Origin: Oceanimonas smirnovii ATCC BAA-899
GTDB lineage: Bacteria; Pseudomonadota; Gammaproteobacteria; Enterobacterales; Aeromonadaceae
Assembly (NCBI RefSeq): GCF_000381965.1
Contig: NZ_KB908461.1
Location: 62,001-126,000 of the forward strand
Direction: 5' to 3'
DNA length: 64,000 bases
This document shows, piece by piece, positions 59,015 to 64,000 of this stretch (positions are counted from its first letter, which is position 1; the number at the start of each line of letters is the position of its first letter). The notes under the pieces were generated by a model. That model worked only from the letters and a program-made list of their open reading frames with translations. It ran no database searches and was not told where the DNA came from. The position numbers and the translations under genes are program-made.

Positions 59015-60669
59015 TATAAGCCTCCTTCTTCTGTCAGCATGCGTACCAAGCGGCTGCGGGTGACCAGCCCCTGACCGCGCCGAACCGGCACCAGAAAGCC
59101 GGCACCGGGCTCACCTTGCAGACTGCGCAGGGCTTCCAATAACGACATATCCTGCTCCAGCAGCTGTAACCGGCGGCCTGGAGTCAGCAGCTTGTCCAGC
59201 TCTTCGGCACTGGTGTTTTCGTCAAGCTGGGCTGCGGCCAGCAAATAGTAATGCTGATCTCGCTGCACTATCAGCACCGGGGCTCTGGTGACAGGTGGTG
59301 CTCCCTTTCCGTTCCAGTGCACCAGGCTCATATCGGCCAGCTCCGACAGATAACGCTGGGCCAGCGCCGTGCGCACTGGATGAGTTTGCAGCTCCTGCCC
59401 ACGCACGCGAAGCTGAGTGATAACCAGCGAAGGAAGATGAAAACCATGCTGGCACAACAGGTTGGCTCCCAGCACCACTATCATGGCCGGTAACATGGAC
59501 TCGGCACTGAGCGACAGCTCCAGCACGGTGGCAATGGCAGCCAGCGGCGCATGGAGTACGGCACTCATCATGGCAGCCATGCCAAGCAACGCATAAAGTG
59601 CCGGATCCGAAGTGCCGGGAATAAGCGCCCCGGCTATACCGCCGGCGCAAACACCCAGCATCAGGGTAGGCGCAATCTGGCCGCCGGGCACGCCCAGACC
59701 GATGGCCGCTGCCGTGGCCAGCAGTTTGCCTGCCAGTATCACCAGTAACAGCAGCCAGGGCAGGCCCTCGTTCAGCATAATATTGATGGTGTCGTAGCCG
59801 GAACCAAGAATTTGTGGCGCAGCCAGCGCCAGCACACCGGTAATAATGCCCGCCAGCAACAGTCTGAGCGACCGGGACTTAAGCGGAACGCGAACAAATA
59901 CCAGCACCAGCCGCTGAAACAAGACGGCCAGCAGACCCACCCACAAACCGGTGATCAACAGACCCGGAATGTCCTGATAGGATGCCAGCGACAGCTGAAC
60001 CGGCTCCAGAATGGCATGCTCTCCCAACAGCGCGCCGGTCAGGGCCGACGCAGTGATGGCGGCTGCAATGATGGGCGCAAACCCCAGCAGGCTGTATTCC
60101 ATCAACACCACTTCCATGGCAAACAGCACACCCGCCAGGGGCGTATTAAAGGCAGCAGAAATGGCCGCTGCCGTTCCGCACCCCAGCAACAGCCGTAGCT
60201 GGCTGGGTGGCCTGCCGGTCACTTGCCCCACCTGGCTGGCAATGCCCGCCCCCATATGTACAGCAGGCCCTTCCCGGCCCACACTGTGACCCGAGCCAAG
60301 GGCAACAAGAGCGGCCACGAACTGAAAGCCGATATTGCCGGCAGGAATGCGTCCCTGCCCGAACTGCAGCCGCTCCAGTACATAGGCCAGCCCTACCGAC
60401 TGCCAGTTCCGGGGAGTGAAATGATATAACAGGATCAGCAAGGCGCTGCCCAGCACCGGCAGCCCCAGCTGCCAGTACCAGGCCAGTGACTCGAAGTCTT
60501 CCAGATTATTACCGTTAAGGCCACCCAGGGTGGCATTAAGAATCAGCAAAAAACTCATCATTACCAAACTGGCTGCGATGCCGGTTAAGACGCCCAGCAT
60601 CACCAGTGGCAGCAAGCTGCCGGTATGCCGTGAAAACAGCCGGCGGATCAGGTTGTGTGCTTGATTCAT
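59011..60669 (-). CDS. CLC-family chloride channel/transporter-like protein with C-terminal CBS region
   Basis: This 552-residue membrane protein has about 10-12 hydrophobic helices followed by a cytoplasmic CBS-like region (about 440-552). The gating Glu is kept (GREGP, Glu133), as is the GVPGGQIAP loop (326-334). Other CLC signatures differ: GSGIP is replaced by WQSVGLAY, the residue aligned with the proton Glu203 of E. coli ClcA is Val187 (FAMEVV), and the central Tyr445 position aligns with Leu415. Anion specificity is therefore uncertain. It is first in an overlapping operon with the MCE transporter genes. Confidence 0.88.
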   Translation of the reverse strand: MNQAHNLIRRLFSRHTGSLLPLVMLGVLTGIAASLVMMSFLLILNATLGGLNGNNLEDFESLAWYWQLGLPVLGSALLILLYHFTPRNWQSVGLAYVLERLQFGQGRIPAGNIGFQFVAALVALGSGHSVGREGPAVHMGAGIASQVGQVTGRPPSQLRLLLGCGTAAAISAAFNTPLAGVLFAMEVVLMEYSLLGFAPIIAAAITASALTGALLGEHAILEPVQLSLASYQDIPGLLITGLWVGLLAVLFQRLVLVFVRVPLKSRSLRLLLAGIITGVLALAAPQILGSGYDTINIMLNEGLPWLLLLVILAGKLLATAAAIGLGVPGGQIAPTLMLGVCAGGIAGALIPGTSDPALYALLGMAAMMSAVLHAPLAAIATVLELSLSAESMLPAMIVVLGANLLCQHGFHLPSLVITQLRVRGQELQTHPVRTALAQRYLSELADMSLVHWNGKGAPPVTRAPVLIVQRDQHYYLLAAAQLDENTSAEELDKLLTPGRRLQLLEQDMSLLEALRSLQGEPGAGFLVPVRRGQGLVTRSRLVRMLTEEGGLY

Positions 60670-60826
60670 GAGCCAGTTCCGATCGCGTCAGGAACATTCA
60701 TTATTCACTCCCTGTGTGGAATAAACCACTCTTGAAGCAAGGAATTCTGTTATATTTCACATACTTCGAACGTTAACGCCCACTCTTGCACACCCCCCTT
60801 AACCCCGGCCATAACAGGGAGACATC

Positions 60827-61138
60827 ATGTACAAGCTGGTATTTTTTGTTCCTGAAACCCATGCCGATGCGGTGAAACAGGCGGTGTTTGCCACCGGTGC
60901 CGGCAAAATCGGTGATTATGACCAGTGCTGTTTTGAAACGCGCGGGCAAGGTCAGTTTCGCCCTTTGGCCGGTGCCAACCCCTTTCTGGGCACAGCCGGC
61001 GAGCTGGAGCGGGTGGATGAGCTGCGCATTGAGCTGGTTTGCGAAGATTCTCTGATTCAAGCAGCGGTGAAAGCACTACGCGCCGCTCACCCTTATGAAG
61101 AGCCGGCCTACGATGTCTGGCCGCTGGCCAAGCTTTAA
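60827..61138 (+). CDS. Nif3/YqfO-domain protein (standalone)
   Basis: This 103-residue protein is the small PII-like domain found inserted in Nif3/YqfO proteins, here on its own. It starts YKLVFFVPETHADAVKQAVF and contains GAGKIGDYDQCCF, RPLAGANPFLG and AAHPYEEPAYDVWPL. A role in metal or nucleotide sensing has been suggested for the domain; the function is not established. ACAGGGAG precedes the ATG. It lies 12 bases before the methyltransferase gene. Confidence 0.88.
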   Translation: MYKLVFFVPETHADAVKQAVFATGAGKIGDYDQCCFETRGQGQFRPLAGANPFLGTAGELERVDELRIELVCEDSLIQAAVKALRAAHPYEEPAYDVWPLAKL

Positions 61139-61150
61139 AGGTGGCACATC

Positions 61151-61606
61151 ATGATATATACCGTTTTGCCCAGCCCCTGTGGTCCATTGCGTATTGAAGC
61201 CAATGACGAGGCCATCACCCGCATTCTTTTTCTCGATAAGCCATTAGCGGCCACTGCTCCGGCCAGCCCTTTGCTGGCACAAACCTGTGATCAGCTGAAT
61301 GCCTATTTTGCCGGCGAGCTCATCCGTTTTTCGCTGCCACTGGCCCCTGCCGGCACACCTTTTCAGCAGCAAGTATGGCAAGCGCTGTTAACCATTCCCT
61401 GGGGTGAAAAACGCAGTTACCGCGATATTGCTGCTGCCATCGGCAATCCCAGGGCCGTGCGGGCCGTCGGTGCCGCCAATGGCCGCAACCCCATTCCCAT
61501 TATCATTCCCTGCCACAGAGTGATTGGTGCCAATAGCCGCCTGACCGGTTATGCCGGCGGACTGGAACGCAAGCGCTGGCTGCTGGATCATGAGACCAAA
61601 GTCTGA
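61151..61606 (+). CDS. ogt: Methylated-DNA--protein-cysteine methyltransferase (Ogt type)
   Basis: This suicide repair enzyme takes the methyl group from O6-methylguanine onto a cysteine. The 151-residue product has the active-site Cys121 in IPCHRVIG, the arginine finger/HTH region YRDIAAAIGNPRAVRAVG in part, and AANGRNPIPI. The N-terminal Ada metal-binding domain is absent, so it is the constitutive Ogt type. It is probably co-transcribed with the Nif3-domain gene. Confidence 0.94.
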   Translation: MIYTVLPSPCGPLRIEANDEAITRILFLDKPLAATAPASPLLAQTCDQLNAYFAGELIRFSLPLAPAGTPFQQQVWQALLTIPWGEKRSYRDIAAAIGNPRAVRAVGAANGRNPIPIIIPCHRVIGANSRLTGYAGGLERKRWLLDHETKV

Positions 61607-61623
61607 CAATACCCCCGCCACCT

Positions 61624-61641
61624 TGTGCGAGATCTCTCAAG
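61624..61641. promoter_or_regulatory. Putative UvrY/GacA-type binding palindrome
   Basis: TGTGCGAGATCTCTCAAG closely resembles the 18-bp site I recall for UvrY upstream of E. coli csrB (TGTGAGAGATCTCTTACA), 14 of 18 matching. It is centred about 170 bp before the predicted start of the CsrB-type RNA. An AT-rich tract (61682-61713), which might bind IHF, lies between. Confidence 0.65.
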
Positions 61642-61737
61642 CTGACTTCAGACAACACGCTTTTGTGATGGGGTCATAGGCCTTATAAAATACATTTTTA
61701 CTTTTATATTCAGTCAGATGCCATTTATTGACCATTC

Positions 61738-61753
61738 CTGACATTTTGGTCAG
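61738..61753. promoter_or_regulatory. Inverted repeat upstream of the CsrB-type RNA
   Basis: CTGAC-ATTTTG-GTCAG is a perfect 5-bp inverted repeat centred about 57 bp before the predicted RNA start. It could be a regulator site, but I know no factor for it. Confidence 0.3.
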
Positions 61754-61766
61754 CATGAAAACCGGA

Positions 61767-61795
61767 CTTTCCGTATTACCACTTCGGGTTACTAT
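61767..61795 (+). promoter_or_regulatory. Predicted promoter of the CsrB-type RNA
   Basis: TACTAT (61790-61795) is preceded at 17 bp by the poor -35 CTTTCC (TTTCCG at 16 bp). A weak -35 fits activator-dependent transcription. The start is expected near 61802. Confidence 0.5.
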
Positions 61796-61801
61796 TCTTC
61801 T

Positions 61802-62078
61802 CGCAAGGAAGCAAGGGGTCTTTCAGGAAGAAAGACTCGCCAGGAATGGCACAGGGACACCGCTGGTGAAAGGCGGACAGGACACTTTCAGGGTTGAAGA
61901 TGTGAAGCGGGTCAGGATGACACGCGGTCAGGAGCGACCAGGGACACACCGACGGAACGGGAAGCGGATAATTTCACGGAGTGAAATACAGTCAGGGATA
62001 TGGCAGGGAGCCATCAGGTTCACGGAACAGAGCCGTCAGGACGACCGAAAAAGGGCAACAGCAATGTTGCCCTTTTTT
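61802..62078 (+). ncRNA. csrB: CsrB/CsrC-family CsrA-sequestering small RNA
   Basis: This family titrates the translational repressor CsrA. About 277 nt carry 17 GGA triplets, 11 of them as AGGA or AGGGA. At least seven short hairpins put GGA in the loop, for example 61818-61836 (GTCTTTC stem, AGGAA loop), 61971-61987 (ATTTCAC stem, GGA loop), 62000-62014 (ATGGC stem, AGGGA loop), and GTC-AGGAY-GAC at 61911 and 62035. The RNA ends at a strong terminator. No convincing protein is encoded: the open frame across it matches nothing I recognise. A UvrY-type palindrome lies upstream and csrD is in the same window. The 5' end is an estimate; csrB versus csrC cannot be told. Confidence 0.88.
62048..62078 (+). 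terminator. Terminator of the CsrB-type RNA
   Basis: AAAAAGGGCAACA and TGTTGCCCTTTTT form a perfect 13-bp stem with a GCAA loop, followed by T. On the minus strand it could also end the carboxypeptidase transcript, which stops 30 bases away. Confidence 0.93.
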
Positions 62079-62107
62079 CGTATTTACGCACTACGCCTGA
62101 TGCGGAC

Positions 62108-63295
62108 TCAGAGCCGTACTACCAGACAATCCATCCCTTGCCGGGACAGGTGCTGACAGGCATTCTGTGCCTGCTTTTCTTCAAAACCTATCAGGCGGGC
62201 ACGAAACAGGGTCCGGTTGCTGATTTCCACTTCAGTAACAGCCGCCCTGGCCTGCGCCAGATCACCCAGCCGGCGTGCAGCATCCGAGGCTCTGTCTCTG
62301 GCCTGCTCCGGCATACGGAAAGAGCCAATTTGTACTGCCCAGTCCCCATGAAATAAAGGAGCAGCCGCCGGGACTTGAGGTGGCTGAGAATTCGGCGCTT
62401 GTTTTACTGTCTGGCGCACAGTGCGCGTACGAACGACCAGTCGATCGGCAGCAGGCACCTGCGTTACCCTGGCAACCTGAGTAGCACGCCCTATGCTGCG
62501 GTCAATCAGTGAAGCCATATGCTGATCCCGGGACTGAGCGGTTTTACCCCCCATCACCACACCTACCACACGGCGATCATCCCGCAATGCCGACGTCGCC
62601 ACATTAAAGCCGGACGCACGAATATAACCGGTCTTCATGCCATCCACCCCGGGCGCATTCTGCACCATGCGATTATGGCTATGGTAGGTTTTGCCCTTAT
62701 AGGTAAAGGACGTGGTGGAAAAATAATGATAATAGCCCGGGTAATCCTTCATCAGCCGCAACGACAGGGTAGCCAAATCCCGGGCAGTGGAAATTTGCTG
62801 GCTGTCGGGCAGGCCCGAGGCATTACGAAAGGTGGTATTGTACATTTTCAGCTCTCTGGCCTTGGCCGTCATACGTTTGGCAAAGGCGCTCTCGCTCCCC
62901 CCCAGGGCCTCGGCCACCACCACAGCCACGTCATTGGCCGAGCGTACTATCAACGCCGGAATGGCATCTTTTACTTTCAGTCTGTCGCCTTTTTTGAGCT
63001 GAATATTGGTTTGTGGCATGGAAGCCGCATGTGCCGACACCGGCATTGCAGTATTCAGGCTCATGCGTCCCTGCTCCATGGCATCAAACAACAGGTAGAG
63101 GGTCATCATTTTAGTGAGTGACGCCGGATAGCGGCTGGCATCAGCATTAGCCGCATGCAGTACTGTGCCGTTTTCGGCGTCGATCACGATGGCCGCATAA
63201 CGTGGATTGGCGTGAGCCTGAGTCGTCAGACAAACCAGCAGCAAAAAACCAAGTAATTGTGAGATAGTTTTTCCCGGGCGGGATACAGTAAACAT
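62108..63295 (-). CDS. Serine-type D-Ala-D-Ala carboxypeptidase with C-terminal SPOR domain
   Basis: This is a low-molecular-weight penicillin-binding protein that trims pentapeptide stems. The 395-residue product has a signal peptide cleaved after AHA (about 29), SxxK at S59-LTK-62, SAN at 119-121 and KTG at 221-223. In place of the beta-rich C-terminal domain and amphipathic anchor of PBP5, a Gln/Pro/Arg-rich linker leads to a SPOR domain (about 318-392, DWAVQIGSFRMPEQA to CLVVRL), which usually binds denuded septal glycan. AGGAGG precedes the ATG. A septal role is inferred. Confidence 0.93.
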   Translation of the reverse strand: MFTVSRPGKTISQLLGFLLLVCLTTQAHANPRYAAIVIDAENGTVLHAANADASRYPASLTKMMTLYLLFDAMEQGRMSLNTAMPVSAHAASMPQTNIQLKKGDRLKVKDAIPALIVRSANDVAVVVAEALGGSESAFAKRMTAKARELKMYNTTFRNASGLPDSQQISTARDLATLSLRLMKDYPGYYHYFSTTSFTYKGKTYHSHNRMVQNAPGVDGMKTGYIRASGFNVATSALRDDRRVVGVVMGGKTAQSRDQHMASLIDRSIGRATQVARVTQVPAADRLVVRTRTVRQTVKQAPNSQPPQVPAAAPLFHGDWAVQIGSFRMPEQARDRASDAARRLGDLAQARAAVTEVEISNRTLFRARLIGFEEKQAQNACQHLSRQGMDCLVVRL

Positions 63296-63492
63296 GGGAA
63301 CCTCCTCCCACTTTAAAAAAGCTGCCTGAAATTACGCCAGGGAATCAGCACTGTCCAGCACCAGTTTTATCCTGATGCAGCAGCCTGACGCAAGGGCACA
63401 CAGACACAGCTTTTAACACTAATAAATCCGTTTATAGTAACAAGCATATACCCTGCTGAACTGATGCAGAACAAGACGGATAAATATTTATC

Positions 63493-63515
63493 AAAAAGGC
63501 GCCAGAGGCGCCTTT
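63493..63515 (-). terminator. Terminator of metH
   Basis: On the minus strand AAAGGCGCC-TCT-GGCGCCTTTTT forms a stable hairpin with a T-run just after the metH stop. The remaining part of the 225-bp gap to 63295 should hold the carboxypeptidase promoter; TTGTTC and TATATG at 18 bp is one weak candidate. Confidence 0.9.
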
Positions 63516-63521
63516 GATTCA

Positions 63522-64000
63522 TCAGTCACTCAGGTTGGGGGCAAGCCACTTTTCAGCGTCTTCTCTGGTCATACCTTTACGTGTGGCATAATCCAGCAGC
63601 TGGTCTTCCTGAATGCGGGCCACCGCGAAGTAGCGGGTGTCCGGATAGGAGAAATAGAAGCCCGACACCGCCGCTCCCGGCCACATGGCGTAGGACTCGG
63701 TCAGCTTCATGCCGATGCGGTTTTCCACGTCCAGCCACTGCCACAGGGTGCCTTTTTCGGTGTGCTCGGGACAGGCGGGATAGCCCGGCGCCGGACGAAT
63801 GCCCTGATACTTTTCGCGGATCAGCTCGTCGTTGCTGAGCGTTTCGTCCGGGGCATAGCCCCAGTACTCCCGCCGCACCTTCAGGTGCATGTACTCGGCA
63901 AAGGCCTCCGCCAGCCGGTCCGCCACAGCGCTGGCCATGATGGCGTTGTAGTCGTCGTGGGCATCCTTGTAACGCTTGACAATCTCGTCCTCGCCGATAC
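63522..64000 (-). CDS. metH: Cobalamin-dependent methionine synthase MetH, C-terminal fragment
   Basis: Only the last 159 codons are in the window; the gene continues past the right edge. The visible part is the AdoMet-binding reactivation domain: DDYNAIMASAVADRLAEAF, YWGYAPDETLSNDELI in part, RPAPGYPACPEHTEK, TESYAMWPGAAVSGFYFS and the closing WLAPNLSD. MetH methylates homocysteine using methyl-tetrahydrofolate and B12. The frame stays open to the window end without an interruption. Confidence 0.96.
   Translation of the reverse strand, partial: IGEDEIVKRYKDAHDDYNAIMASAVADRLAEAFAEYMHLKVRREYWGYAPDETLSNDELIREKYQGIRPAPGYPACPEHTEKGTLWQWLDVENRIGMKLTESYAMWPGAAVSGFYFSYPDTRYFAVARIQEDQLLDYATRKGMTREDAEKWLAPNLSD

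Noticed and set aside
61728-62156. Open frame of 142 codons across the ogt-carboxypeptidase gap
   Set aside because: The protein is Arg/Thr-rich without family resemblance, lacks a good ribosome-binding site, and covers the GGA-rich RNA with its terminator.

Overview
The window is a contiguous piece of a gammaproteobacterial chromosome dominated by core cell-envelope, translation and regulation genes. Gene order (mra/dcw cluster, rnpB, lpoA-yraN-diaA-dolP, sspBA-petCBA-rpsI-rplM, zapE-degQS, mla and kds/lpt clusters around rpoN, mreBCD-csrD, ssb-yajR-uvrA) and protein similarity point to the Aeromonadales/Vibrionales side of the class, most like marine Aeromonadaceae such as Oceanimonas, Oceanisphaera or Zobellella. 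That assignment is inference from recalled synteny and sequence, not a search. I see no prophage, IS element, CRISPR array or tRNA.

Layout. 1-7.5 kb (minus strand): the start of the division/cell-wall cluster, mraZ-rsmH-ftsL-ftsI-murE-murF-mraY-murD (murD is cut by the window edge), with a promoter and a three-repeat MraZ operator. 7.6-8.0 kb: RNase P RNA (minus). 8.0-12.3 kb: rsmI, then divergently lpoA-yraN-diaA-dolP. 12.3-17.2 kb (minus): rplM-rpsI, petABC (cytochrome bc1) and sspAB. 17.4-21.2 kb: zapE, then the periplasmic proteases degQ (behind a sigma-E-like promoter) and degS. 21.3-25.9 kb (minus): mlaFEDCB-ibaG-murA. 26.0-34.1 kb (plus): kdsD-kdsC-lptC-lptA-lptB-rpoN-hpf-ptsN-rapZ-npr-mgtE. 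34.2-46.8 kb: pmbA (minus), darP (plus), then mreBCD-maf-rng-yhdP-nitrilase-tldD (minus). 47-50.5 kb: a PLP-dependent deaminase/desulfhydrase-like gene, csrD and ssb. 50.5-54.9 kb: yajR and uvrA, diverging around a LexA-type operator. 54.9-60.7 kb (minus): a six-gene, almost fully overlapping operon joining a CLC-type channel, a second MCE/Mla-like lipid ABC transporter, its lipoprotein and a glutaminyl cyclase. 60.8-64 kb: a Nif3-domain protein, an Ogt-type methyltransferase, an unlabelled CsrB-type small RNA, a SPOR-domain D,D-carboxypeptidase and the 3' end of metH.

How it fits together. Most genes act on the envelope: peptidoglycan precursors (mur, mraY, murA), septal synthesis (ftsI, ftsL, lpoA), rod shape (mreBCD), lipopolysaccharide (kds, lpt), phospholipid asymmetry (mla, yhdP, the second MCE system) and periplasmic quality control (degQ, degS). 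A second theme is post-transcriptional control: csrD, which in Escherichia coli targets the CsrB/C RNAs for decay, lies about 12 kb from what I read as a CsrB-family RNA with 17 GGA motifs, seven small hairpins presenting GGA, a strong terminator and a UvrY/GacA-type palindrome about 170 bp upstream. RapZ, RNase G, Hpf and RNase P RNA are also here.

The least ordinary items are the CsrB-type RNA, the CLC-MCE-glutaminyl cyclase operon with its unusual CLC residues and STAS-permease fusion, and GAAGC-repeat arms that flank terminators between convergent genes.
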